7,370 nucleotides of DNA from Oscillospiraceae bacterium. GTDB taxonomy: Bacteria > Bacillota > Clostridia > Oscillospirales > Oscillospiraceae. The position numbers and the translations under genes were made by a program. This document shows, piece by piece, positions 1 through 6,773 of the stretch. The stretch covers positions 1-7,370 of the forward strand of contig JAEETR010000095.1 of assembly GCA_016286595.1 (NCBI GenBank). Direction: 5' to 3'. Position 1 is the stretch's first letter; each line of letters starts with the position of its first letter. Under the pieces are notes generated by a model. It saw nothing but the letters and a program-made list of their open reading frames with translations, was not told where the DNA came from and ran no database searches.

Positions 1-1344
1 GGCAAAGTCGTTGCTGCCGTCCAGGGTCTTGATCTTGAATCTGCGGTACTGCTTGGGATCAGGCACCCCGTTAGTGAACACGGTCATGGAACCCACCATA
101 TGGGTACCCTGAACGTGGGAAATATCGTAACACTCGATACGGGCGGGCATCCGCGGCAGATCAAGGGTCTTCCTCAGCTCTTCCAGTCCCGCGGCAGCCT
201 TTTCCTCCCGTCTGAGACGCGAAGTCAGATGATTGAGCAAAACGATGCGGGCATTCTCCGCCACCAGGCCCAAAAGCCTTTTTTTATCACCGCGCTGCGG
301 CACGCTTACCGTCACTTTATGGCCGCTTTGGGAGGACAGCATTTCTTCCAGGGCGTCCTTGTTCTCCGGCTGCTCACTGCAGCAGATCAAAGCCGGCGCC
401 CGGTCGCCGCCGCCGTAATAGTCAACGATAAAGCGTGACAGCACCTGAGCTTCACCGCCTGCGGGAGCATGATTGAGAAAGAAATGCTCCCGGCTGACCA
501 CAACGCCGTCGCGCAGGAAAAATACCTGCACAACGCCAGCACTGTCCTCGTCAATACTGTCCCCTTCTCCGCAGGCGGCAGCGATGATGTCGCAATCGCC
601 GCGGCCGGTGCCTGTGTCCAGCAACCGCTTTTCCTGCAGCTGCAGCAAAGCGGATACGCGATCTCTGTGCCTGGCTGCCTGCTCAAAATCCAGCTCTGCC
701 GCCGCCTGTTCCATGGCCTGTCGCTCTTTTTTTATCAGCTCATGGCTTTTGCCCTGCAAAAACTGGGACACCTGGTCCACGAGCGCAGCGTATTCCTCCC
801 TGCTGATGCGGCCTTCGCAGGGTGCTAAGCAACGTCCGATATGGGCGTTAAGACAGGCTCTGCCGCCGGTTTTTAGAAGCATTCCGTTGCAGGTACGCAG
901 CGGAAAGATCTCCAGAATAGCCTCGACGGCACGGTGCATGCCGCCCGCGTTCGGGTAGGGGCCGAAATAGCGGCTGCCGTCTGTTTTAGCCCTGCGAGCG
1001 ATAAGCAGACGCGGATAATCCTCATTAAGCGTGAGTCTGAGGTAGGGATAATGCTTATCGTCGCGCAAAAGGATGTTATAGCGCGGCATGTGCCTTTTGA
1101 CCAGGTTAGCTTCCAGGATCAGGGCTTCGTCTTCGGAATCAACGACCACCGTCTCGAAATCTACGATATCCGCTACCAGAAGCTCGGTTTTGGCATCATG
1201 AGAACCGCGAAAATAGGAGGACACCCGCCTTTTAAGGTTTACGGCTTTGCCCACGTAGATCACCGTGCCCGAAGCATCCTTCATCAGATAGCAGCCGGGC
1301 AGATCGGGCAGCTGTTTGAGTTTTTCCGCGATGACCTGATTCAT
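1..1344 (-). CDS. uvrC: UvrABC system protein C (excision nuclease), C-terminus cut off by the window edge
   Basis: UvrC is the nuclease of bacterial nucleotide excision repair; it binds the UvrB-DNA complex and cuts on both sides of the lesion. The first 448 codons are visible; family members are about 600 aa, so the end of the RNase H-like endonuclease and the helix-hairpin-helix tail are missing. The N-terminal GIY-YIG nuclease spans about residues 12-90 (PGCY at 16-19, IYVGKA at 29-34, R39/R40). Four cysteines, C152, C164, C172 and C176, have the 11-7-3 spacing of the iron-sulfur ligands known in E. coli UvrC. A UVR (UvrB-binding) motif lies near residues 205-240 (FEQAARHRDRV). The second nuclease domain begins near 400 with ECYDISHVQG; D407 aligns with a catalytic aspartate. 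The start is ATG at 1344, 7 bases after an AGGAAG Shine-Dalgarno and 14 bases after the uvrA stop, so the two genes are almost certainly co-transcribed. Codons are less GC-rich than in the 5' part of uvrA. Confidence 0.97.
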   Translation of the reverse strand, partial: MNQVIAEKLKQLPDLPGCYLMKDASGTVIYVGKAVNLKRRVSSYFRGSHDAKTELLVADIVDFETVVVDSEDEALILEANLVKRHMPRYNILLRDDKHYPYLRLTLNEDYPRLLIARRAKTDGSRYFGPYPNAGGMHRAVEAILEIFPLRTCNGMLLKTGGRACLNAHIGRCLAPCEGRISREEYAALVDQVSQFLQGKSHELIKKERQAMEQAAAELDFEQAARHRDRVSALLQLQEKRLLDTGTGRGDCDIIAAACGEGDSIDEDSAGVVQVFFLRDGVVVSREHFFLNHAPAGGEAQVLSRFIVDYYGGGDRAPALICCSEQPENKDALEEMLSSQSGHKVTVSVPQRGDKKRLLGLVAENARIVLLNHLTSRLRREEKAAAGLEELRKTLDLPRMPARIECYDISHVQGTHMVGSMTVFTNGVPDPKQYRRFKIKTLDGSNDFA

Positions 1345-1350
1345 GAATCA
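1337..1350. repeat. 14-base perfect palindrome over the uvrC start codon
   Basis: TGATTCATGAATCA is its own reverse complement and is centred on the CATG that contains the uvrC ATG. In RNA it could form only a weak short hairpin or an intermolecular pairing; as DNA it could be a symmetric protein-binding site. It may be chance, because the first codons (Met-Asn-Gln) fix half of it. Confidence 0.6.
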
Positions 1351-1351
1351 G

Positions 1352-1357
1352 CTTCCT
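1352..1357 (-). promoter_or_regulatory. Ribosome binding site of uvrC
   Basis: AGGAAG on the minus strand, 7 bases before the ATG at 1344 and directly after the uvrA stop codon. It fixes the uvrC start and supports uvrA-uvrC co-transcription. Confidence 0.8.
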
Positions 1358-1358
1358 T

Positions 1359-4181
1359 TTACAGCACGGTCTTCAGGTATTGCCCTGTATAGCTATGGGA
1401 GCAGGCGGCCACCTGTTCCGGCGTGCCGGCGGCTATGATTTCTCCGCCCGCATCGCCGCCCTCGGGCCCCAGATCGATGACCCAGTCCGCCGACTTTATC
1501 ACGTGCAGGTTGTGCTCGATGACTACCACCGTATCTCCGTTATCGACCAGACGCTGCAGTATAGACAGCAGACGGCCCACGTCATCGGTATGCAGACCTG
1601 TGGTGGGCTCGTCCAGGATATAAAGGGAGCGCCCGTTGGAACGTCTGGCCAATTCGGTGGCCAGCTTTACCCGCTGGGCCTCGCCGCCGGAAAGAGTGGT
1701 CGCCGGCTGGCCCAGCTTGATATAACCCAGGCCCACGTCCTGCAGGGTCTGGACCTTGCGTTTGATCTTAGGTAAATTGGTGAAAAAAACCACGGCCTCG
1801 TCTACGGTCATATCCAGCACGTCGGCAATGTTTTTGTCCCGGTAGTGCACATCCAGGGTCTCTCGGTTATAACGCTTGCCGCCGCAGACCTCGCAGGGCA
1901 CGTAGATATCCGCCAGGAAATGCATCTCGATCTTCACCAGGCCGTCTCCGGCGCAGGCCTCGCACCGGCCGCCCCGCACGTTGAAGGAGAACCGGGAGGG
2001 GCCGTAGCCCCGGCTTTTGGCGTCCTGGGTGGAGGCGAACAGGTCCCGGATATCGGTGAAAAGGCCCGTGTAGGTGGCGGGATTTGACCGGGGGGACCGG
2101 CCTATGGGGGACTGGTCGATGCTTATCACCTTGTCAAGGTTCTTCACGCCCTCCATGGAGTCGAACTTTCCCGGGTGCACCTTGGAGCGCATCAGCTCAG
2201 CGGACAGCGCCTTCTGCACTATCTCGTTCACCAGCGACGATTTGCCGCTGCCGGACACGCCCGTGACGCAGGTCATCACCCCCAGAGGGAAGTCCACGTC
2301 GATGTGCTTGAGATTGTTCTCCGCGGCGCCCTTCACCCTGAGGAACTTTCCCGTGCCCTTGCGCCGCTGCGCGGGCATGGGTATCTTCTTCTTCCCGGAC
2401 AGATACTGCCCGGTGATGGATCTTTCGCACTTTTTGATCTCCTCCGGCGTGCCGGTGAAGACCACCTCTCCGCCGTGGACGCCGGCGCCGGGGCCGATAT
2501 CCACGATATAGTCCGCGCTCTCCATGGTCTCGGTGTCGTGCTCCACCACGATGAGGGTGTTGCCCAGGTCCCGGAGCTGACGGAGGGTGCCGATGAGCTT
2601 TTCGTTGTCCCGCTGGTGCAGGCCGATGGAGGGCTCGTCCAGGATGTACAGCACGCCCATCAGGGCGGAGCCTATCTGGGTGGCCAGACGGATGCGCTGG
2701 GCCTCGCCGCCGGAGAGAGTGCCGGCCCGGCGGCCCAGGGTGAGATACTGAAGTCCCACGCTTATGAGGAAGCCGAAGCGGGCGCGTATCTCCCGCAGGA
2801 TCTGGTCGGCTATCATGGACTGCTTGGGGGTGAGGGTCAGGCCGTCGAGGAAATCCATCTCGTCCCGGACGCTCATCATGCAGAAATCGGATATGCTCAT
2901 CCCCCCCACGGTGACGGCCAGCAGCTCGGGCCGCAGCCGTTTGCCGCCGCAGTCGGGACACTCCCGCTCCGACATGTACTGCTCCAGCTCCCAGCGCATG
3001 GCTGTGGACTGGGTCTCCTTATACCGGCGGGAAAGGTTGTTCACGATGCCCTCGAAGGGCTGCTGCAGCGTGCCGCGGCCCCTGTCGGTGTCGTATTTCA
3101 GCGTAAGCTTCTCGCCCTTCGTGCCGTACAGCAGCACGTCCACCGCCTCGGCGGGCAGGTCGCGCACGGGGGTGGAGAGCTTGAATTTGTACTTCTTCGC
3201 CAGCGCCTCGTAGTACATTCTGGCGATGGAGTCCCGCTTCACGCTGCCCCAGCCGGAGGCCTCGATGGCCCCCTCCTCTATGGACAGGGACGGGTTGGGG
3301 ATTATCAGGTCAGGGTCCACCACCAGCTGGGTGCCCAGCCCGGTGCAGCTGGGGCAGGCGCCGTAGGGATTGTTGAAGGAGAAGGCCCGGGGCGTCACCT
3401 CCTCGATGGAGATGCCGCAGTCCTCGCAGGCGTAGTTCTGTGAAAAGAGGATGTCCCGCTCCTCCTCGGGCAGGTTCACCAGCACCAGACCGCCGGACAG
3501 CGCCGCCGCCGTCTCGATGGAGTCGGTGAGGCGGGAGGTTATGTTGTCCCGCAGCACAAGGCGGTCAACGATTATCTCTATGTCGTGCTTTTTGTTCTTG
3601 TCCAGCTTTATCTCGTCGTTGAGGTCGTATACGGTGCCGTCCACCCTGGCGCGGACGTAGCCGGTCTTCTTGGCGTCCTCGAATATTTTGGCGTACTCGC
3701 CCTTCCGGGAACGCACCACCGGCGCCAGGATCTGCAGGCGGGTTGCCACGGGCATCCCGAGGATCTGGTCCACCATCTGGTCCACCGTCTGCTGCTCTAT
3801 CTCCTTGCCGCATTTGGGGCAGTGGGGTATGCCGATCCTGGCCCACAGAAGGCGCAGGTAGTCGTAAATCTCCGTAACGGTGCCCACGGTGGAGCGGGGG
3901 TTGTTGGAGGTGGTCTTCTGGTCGATGGATATGGCGGGGGAAAGGCCGTCGATGGAGTCCACGTCGGGCTTTTCCATCTGGCCCAGGAACTGCCGGGCGT
4001 AGCTGGACAGGGATTCCACGTACCGCCGCTGTCCCTCGGCGTAGATGGTGTCGAAGGCCAGAGACGACTTTCCGCTGCCGGAGAGTCCGGTCATGACCAC
4101 CAGCTTGTCCCGGGGTATCTCCACGTCTATATTCTTGAGGTTGTTGGAGCGGGCTCCCTTTACGTGAATGGTGTCGGCCAC
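1359..4181 (-). CDS. uvrA: UvrABC system protein A (excinuclease ATPase subunit)
   Basis: UvrA is the damage-sensing ABC ATPase of nucleotide excision repair; as a dimer it loads UvrB at lesions and then leaves. The 940 aa length is normal for the family, and both ABC modules are intact. Module one has Walker A GLSGSGKSS at 32-40, signature LSGGEAQ at 489-495 and Walker B LYILDEP at 511-517. Module two has Walker A GVSGSGKSS at 641-649, signature LSGGEAQ at 830-836 and LYILDEP at 853-859. Zinc ligands are seen at C252/C255/C276/C279 and C740/C743/C763/C766; further CxxC pairs occur at 121/124 and 408/411. The start is GTG at 4181, placed by an AGGAGGG sequence 9 bases upstream; MADTIHVKGARSNNLKNI is the usual N-terminus. 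The gene is first in a uvrA-uvrC unit with its own promoter; uvrB, often next to uvrA in Bacillota, is not seen. GC content falls towards the 3' end. Confidence 0.99.
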   Translation of the reverse strand: MADTIHVKGARSNNLKNIDVEIPRDKLVVMTGLSGSGKSSLAFDTIYAEGQRRYVESLSSYARQFLGQMEKPDVDSIDGLSPAISIDQKTTSNNPRSTVGTVTEIYDYLRLLWARIGIPHCPKCGKEIEQQTVDQMVDQILGMPVATRLQILAPVVRSRKGEYAKIFEDAKKTGYVRARVDGTVYDLNDEIKLDKNKKHDIEIIVDRLVLRDNITSRLTDSIETAAALSGGLVLVNLPEEERDILFSQNYACEDCGISIEEVTPRAFSFNNPYGACPSCTGLGTQLVVDPDLIIPNPSLSIEEGAIEASGWGSVKRDSIARMYYEALAKKYKFKLSTPVRDLPAEAVDVLLYGTKGEKLTLKYDTDRGRGTLQQPFEGIVNNLSRRYKETQSTAMRWELEQYMSERECPDCGGKRLRPELLAVTVGGMSISDFCMMSVRDEMDFLDGLTLTPKQSMIADQILREIRARFGFLISVGLQYLTLGRRAGTLSGGEAQRIRLATQIGSALMGVLYILDEPSIGLHQRDNEKLIGTLRQLRDLGNTLIVVEHDTETMESADYIVDIGPGAGVHGGEVVFTGTPEEIKKCERSITGQYLSGKKKIPMPAQRRKGTGKFLRVKGAAENNLKHIDVDFPLGVMTCVTGVSGSGKSSLVNEIVQKALSAELMRSKVHPGKFDSMEGVKNLDKVISIDQSPIGRSPRSNPATYTGLFTDIRDLFASTQDAKSRGYGPSRFSFNVRGGRCEACAGDGLVKIEMHFLADIYVPCEVCGGKRYNRETLDVHYRDKNIADVLDMTVDEAVVFFTNLPKIKRKVQTLQDVGLGYIKLGQPATTLSGGEAQRVKLATELARRSNGRSLYILDEPTTGLHTDDVGRLLSILQRLVDNGDTVVVIEHNLHVIKSADWVIDLGPEGGDAGGEIIAAGTPEQVAACSHSYTGQYLKTVL

Positions 4182-4190
4182 GGCGCGTAT

Positions 4191-4197
4191 CCCTCCT
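4191..4197 (-). promoter_or_regulatory. Ribosome binding site of uvrA, supporting a GTG start
   Basis: AGGAGGG on the minus strand, 9 bases before GTG at 4181. No ATG or TTG in frame is better placed, so this site decides the start. A second purine-rich GGAGGAAA lies further upstream in the leader (about 4221-4228) but has no start codon after it. Confidence 0.85.
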
Positions 4198-4212
4198 GAA
4201 AATGCGTGATTT

Positions 4213-4236
4213 CCGCCCCGTTTCCTCCGCGGGCGG
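4213..4236 (-). other. Small hairpin at the 5' end of the uvrA leader
   Basis: CCGCCC (4236-4231) can pair with GGGCGG (4218-4213) around a 12-base loop that contains a GGAGGAAA sequence. It lies within a few bases of the predicted transcript start (about 4237-4239). A 5' hairpin can stabilise mRNA; no known riboswitch is recognised here. The leader is about 57 bases. Confidence 0.35.
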
Positions 4237-4245
4237 TGAATAATG

Positions 4246-4274
4246 ATTATATCACGCTATGGCCCGCTTTTCAA
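4246..4274 (-). promoter_or_regulatory. Promoter of uvrA-uvrC (sigma-70/sigma-A type, extended -10)
   Basis: On the minus strand, TTGAAA (-35, 4274-4269) is 17 bases from TATAAT (-10, 4251-4246), and TG sits one base before the -10 (extended -10). Transcription should start near 4237-4239. The site lies between the terminator of the preceding operon and the uvrA start, so uvrA-uvrC is an independent unit. I see no LexA box of the Bacillus (CGAAC-N4-GTTCG) or E. coli (CTGT-N8-ACAG) type over it, which hints at constitutive expression. Confidence 0.88.
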
Positions 4275-4297
4275 CGGTTTGAGACTGGGAAATACGC

Positions 4298-4334
4298 AAA
4301 TAAAAACGCCGCCGGGGCATGCGCCCCGACGGCG
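4298..4334 (-). terminator. Intrinsic terminator of the CNNM operon
   Basis: Read on the minus strand, a 12-base-pair stem (CGCCGTCGGGGC with GCCCCGGCGGCG, including one G-U pair) closes a 4-base GCAT loop and is followed by TTTTTATTT. The stem begins 4 bases after the stop codon ending at 4339. This is a textbook rho-independent terminator and separates the CNNM operon from uvrA-uvrC. Confidence 0.93.
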
Positions 4335-4338
4335 TCGA

Positions 4339-5610
4339 TCATATCAAATCGTCCTCTTCGTCCTCCTCCGGTACGGGGTTCTCCCGCACCATGAGGGCCA
4401 TGACCCGGCGCTCCTCTATCTCCGCCACGGTTATGGTCAGGTTCTTGTAGTCGAAGCTGTCCCCCACCTGGGGGTAGCCCTCCAGCATCTCCAGGGCCCA
4501 GCCGCCGATGGTGGTGTTGTCGTCGTCGAAATCCCTGTCGTCGATATCCAGCTCGTCGAACAGGTCGTATATGCGCATCTCGCCGTCGGCCATGTAGAGG
4601 TTGGGGCCTATCTCCTCGAACTCGGGACGCTTCTCGTCGGTCTCGTCCCATATGTCGCCCACCAGCTGCTCCAGCACGTCCTCCAGCGTAAGCACGCCGT
4701 CCACGCCGCCGTACTCGTCGGTGACGATGACGAGGTGGCACTTTTCCCGCTTCATCAGCTCCAGCACGTCGGGCAGGGGCATGGTCTTGTGGACGAACAG
4801 CGGCTCCGTCATGACCTCCTCCACGGAGGGCTTCCTGCCGTGGACCACCTCGGTGAGCCACCGGTTCAGGTTGACGATACCCACCACGTTGTCCACCGTG
4901 TCCCTGTATACGGGCACCCGGGAGTAGTGGGAGTCCATCAGCACCTTTGCCTGCTCGTCGAAATCGTCGTCGATATCCACGGCCACCATGTCCACCCGGG
5001 GGGTGATGACCTCGTAGGCCAGCAGGTCGTCGAAATCAAGGGCGCTCTGGAGCATGTCGGCGGTGTCCTCGTCCACCACGCCCTCCTCCTCGACGGTGTC
5101 GATTATTGTCTCCAGATCGTCCTCGGTGACCTCGGGGCCGGTATCCATCTGGTCCCGCCACAGAAACGACGCGCCGGAAACTATCTTCTCAAAGACCCAC
5201 ACCAGGGGCCAGGTGACGTACATCAGTATCAGCGCGGGCACCGACGCGGCCCGGGCAAACCTTCCCGGCTTCGCGGAGGCGAGTATCTTCGGCAGTATCT
5301 CGCCGAAGGTCAGCACCACCACGGTCATTACGGCCGTCGCGGCCCAGGCGCCCCGGTCCCCCATCAGCGCCACGGCGATCACCGTAGCCACGGAGGAGGA
5401 GGCGATGTTGACCAGATTGTTGCCGATAAGGATGGTAATGAGCGCCTTGTCGTACCGCTCCTTGACCTTGAGGGCGGCGACGTCCGGCAGGCGGCCCGTC
5501 TCCTGCGCGCGGCGGCGCAGACGCAGCTCCCCGGCGGAGGCAAAGGCTATCTCCGACCCGGAGAAATAGGCCGAGAGCATTATGAGAAGGACTATGAAAA
5601 GATAATTCAC
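4339..5610 (-). CDS. CNNM/CorC-family transporter (hemolysin-related; DUF21, CBS pair, CorC/HlyC domain)
   Basis: Inner-membrane protein of the CNNM/CorC/HlyC family, whose studied members export Mg2+ or confer Mg2+/Co2+ resistance; the hemolysin name is historical. At 423 aa it has the full layout. The DUF21 membrane domain spans about residues 1-150, with hydrophobic segments near 1-16, 56-82, 88-108 and 121-141 and the motifs YFSGSEIAFAS and GNNLVNI (63-69). A CBS pair follows at about 200-323 (ITPRVDMVAVD; the DEYGG loop at 298-302; TLEDVLEQLVGDI). The small CorC/HlyC domain occupies about 332-410, and the protein ends in an acidic tail (EEDEEDD). The start is GTG at 5610, overlapping the upstream stop as GTGA, with a G-rich Shine-Dalgarno about 9 bases before it. 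It is the second gene of a two-gene operon and is followed at once by a strong terminator. Ion specificity cannot be read from sequence. Confidence 0.95.
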   Translation of the reverse strand: MNYLFIVLLIMLSAYFSGSEIAFASAGELRLRRRAQETGRLPDVAALKVKERYDKALITILIGNNLVNIASSSVATVIAVALMGDRGAWAATAVMTVVVLTFGEILPKILASAKPGRFARAASVPALILMYVTWPLVWVFEKIVSGASFLWRDQMDTGPEVTEDDLETIIDTVEEEGVVDEDTADMLQSALDFDDLLAYEVITPRVDMVAVDIDDDFDEQAKVLMDSHYSRVPVYRDTVDNVVGIVNLNRWLTEVVHGRKPSVEEVMTEPLFVHKTMPLPDVLELMKREKCHLVIVTDEYGGVDGVLTLEDVLEQLVGDIWDETDEKRPEFEEIGPNLYMADGEMRIYDLFDELDIDDRDFDDDNTTIGGWALEMLEGYPQVGDSFDYKNLTITVAEIEERRVMALMVRENPVPEEDEEDDLI

Positions 5611-6644
5611 GCCTGCTCACCCCCCTGTCCGGGGGACTGTTCGTCCCGTCCGCTCTCCTCGTCGGACTCGTCGTATATCTCGCCCACCAGCTCCTCAAGG
5701 ATATCCTCCACGGTGACGATGCCTATTATCTCCCCCTCCTGCCGCACTATGGCCATGTGGGTCATGGCGGAGGAAAGGCGCTTCAAAAGGTCGTCGATGG
5801 GCGTGGTAACGTCCACGAATATGGCCCGGGCCATCACCGTGGTGATGGGCACGCGGCCCTTTGTGGCGGCGCAGGCCTTCAGGTATTTCTGCATCTGCAG
5901 AATGCCCAGCACGTCGCCGCTGCTGCTCAGCACGGGGTAGCGGGAGTAAAGGTTCTCCTCGTAGACGGCCAGCACCCGCTCCCTGTTCATGCCCACCGTC
6001 AGCTTCGTCACGTTCTCCCAGGGGGTTATGACGTCCTTCACGGGGGTGTCGGTGAACTCCAGCACGTTCTTCACCAGATCGGTGGTGTCCTCGTCGATGG
6101 AGCCCTCCTTCTCGATCACGTCGATTATGTCGTGGAGGTCGTCCTCCGACACCGTGGGCTCCGGCTCGTCGTCGCCGCCGGTGTTCACAAGGCCCCCGAG
6201 CCGGGCGAACAGCCAGCTCACGGGGTAGATGACCTTCATCAGAAGGATAAGGGGCGCGGCGCTGGCCAGCGCGAATTTCTCGCTGCAGGCCTTGGCGTAG
6301 CTCTTGGGCAGCATCTCCGAAAAAAGGAACACCGCCGCCGTGGTCACGGCGGTCACCGCCGTAACGGCGCCCAGACCCCAGGTCTTCGTCGCCCACAGGG
6401 TGGCCACGCTGGCCGCGCCTATGTGCATGATATTGTTGCCGATCAAAAGCGTCGACAGCGCCATATCGAAATGCCCCAGCAGATAGAGCACCCTTCTGGC
6501 CCGTCTGTCACCGTCGTCGGCGTAGCTCATCATTCGTATCCTGTTGACCGAGGCCAGGGCCGTCTCCGTTCCGGCGAAGAGCCCGCCCCCGATTATCATC
6601 AGCAATACCGCGATCAAATAGCCTGCTGGACTGCCGTCGTCCAT
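5607..6644 (-). CDS. Short CNNM-type DUF21/CBS membrane protein lacking the CorC/HlyC domain
   Basis: Paralogue of the downstream CNNM protein and first gene of the operon. I place the start at ATG 6644 (345 aa) because GGAGGTGG (6660-6653) stands 8 bases upstream. A longer reading from TTG at 6662 would put that ribosome site inside the gene. The DUF21 domain covers about residues 5-150 (GGLFAGTETALASVNRIR, GNNIMHIG at 69-76, SEMLPK at 109-114), with hydrophobic stretches near 9-30, 62-85, 92-110 and 125-147. The linker PTVSEDDLHDIIDVIEKEG matches the partner's. Two CBS repeats follow at about 205-258 and 270-325. The protein then ends in a polar tail of about 20 residues, without the CorC/HlyC domain. 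Compared with the partner, ITPR becomes ITPW in CBS1, the DEYGG loop of CBS2 becomes QEGE, and GNNLVNI becomes GNNIMHI. It may form a hetero-oligomer with the partner or act as a regulatory subunit; both ideas are inference. Confidence 0.93.
   Translation of the reverse strand: MDDGSPAGYLIAVLLMIIGGGLFAGTETALASVNRIRMMSYADDGDRRARRVLYLLGHFDMALSTLLIGNNIMHIGAASVATLWATKTWGLGAVTAVTAVTTAAVFLFSEMLPKSYAKACSEKFALASAAPLILLMKVIYPVSWLFARLGGLVNTGGDDEPEPTVSEDDLHDIIDVIEKEGSIDEDTTDLVKNVLEFTDTPVKDVITPWENVTKLTVGMNRERVLAVYEENLYSRYPVLSSSGDVLGILQMQKYLKACAATKGRVPITTVMARAIFVDVTTPIDDLLKRLSSAMTHMAIVRQEGEIIGIVTVEDILEELVGEIYDESDEESGRDEQSPGQGGEQA
5620..5635 (-). promoter_or_regulatory. Ribosome binding site of the second CNNM gene, inside a GC hairpin
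   Basis: On the minus strand, CCCCC (5635-5631) can pair with GGGGG (5625-5621) across a 5-base loop. The G run, 9 bases before the GTG at 5610, is the only Shine-Dalgarno candidate, so the hairpin would hide it. Ribosomes finishing the first gene would open the stem, which fits translational coupling with the 4-base GTGA overlap. Confidence 0.5.
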
Positions 6645-6652
6645 CGGGCAAA

Positions 6653-6660
6653 CCACCTCC
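6653..6660 (-). promoter_or_regulatory. Ribosome binding site deciding the start of the first CNNM gene
   Basis: GGAGGTGG on the minus strand matches the 16S rRNA tail closely and is 8 bases before ATG at 6644. It argues against the upstream in-frame TTG at 6662, which it immediately follows. Confidence 0.88.
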
Positions 6661-6697
6661 AAAAAACTCGAAAAAATTTCGCAAAATATATGGAATA

Positions 6698-6726
6698 ATT
6701 ATATTTATAAATCTAAATCCTGTCAA
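6698..6726 (-). promoter_or_regulatory. Perfect-consensus promoter of the CNNM operon
   Basis: On the minus strand, TTGACA (6726-6721) is separated by 17 bases from TATAAT (6703-6698). Both hexamers and the spacing are exact sigma-70/sigma-A consensus, and the surroundings are AT-rich. Transcription should start near 6691, giving an AU-rich leader of about 47 bases before ATG 6644. So strong a core promoter implies high expression unless repressed; the inverted repeat at 6732-6759 is a candidate control site. Confidence 0.95.
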
Positions 6727-6731
6727 ATGTT

Positions 6732-6759
6732 GCAAAATCCCCGCAATACCCGATTTTGC
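6732..6759. repeat. 8-base inverted repeat just upstream of the CNNM promoter
   Basis: GCAAAATC (6732-6739) and GATTTTGC (6752-6759) are exact inverted repeats 12 bases apart, ending 5 bases from the -35 hexamer. As DNA this could be an operator or activator site. As RNA from the upstream gene it could form a weak hairpin, but no U-run follows it. No known regulator motif is recognised. Confidence 0.5.
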
Positions 6760-6773
6760 CCCGCACAGCGTAC

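Noticed and set aside
100..958. Several plus-strand frames opposite uvrC
   Set aside because: No domain resemblance or ribosome sites; uvrC is continuous and conserved on the minus strand through this region.
2175..3443. Plus-strand open frame of 422 codons opposite uvrA
   Set aside because: Low-complexity His/Gly/Ala/Leu translation with no family resemblance; uvrA on the other strand has every motif intact.
4243..5940. Plus-strand open frame of 565 codons opposite both CNNM genes
   Set aside because: It is a mirror of GC-rich codon use: rich in His, Val, Gly and Gln with no recognisable domain, and it crosses the boundary of two well-supported minus-strand genes and the terminator.
6330..6370. 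Repeated GTCACCGCC-like units as a tandem repeat or CRISPR-like element
   Set aside because: They simply encode the Ala-Val-Thr repeats of a membrane helix in the first CNNM protein; there are no regular spacers.
6645..6662. Extension of the first CNNM gene to TTG at 6662
   Set aside because: The strong GGAGGTGG site would lie inside the gene, correctly spaced for ATG 6644 instead.
6664..6684. CGAAA-TTT-TTTCG followed by T-rich sequence in the CNNM leader, as an attenuator
   Set aside because: The stem is only five mostly A-T pairs and should not be stable; nothing else suggests attenuation.
5757..6698. Plus-strand open frame of 313 codons opposite the first CNNM gene
   Set aside because: Same antisense shadow composition, and it runs into the CNNM promoter.
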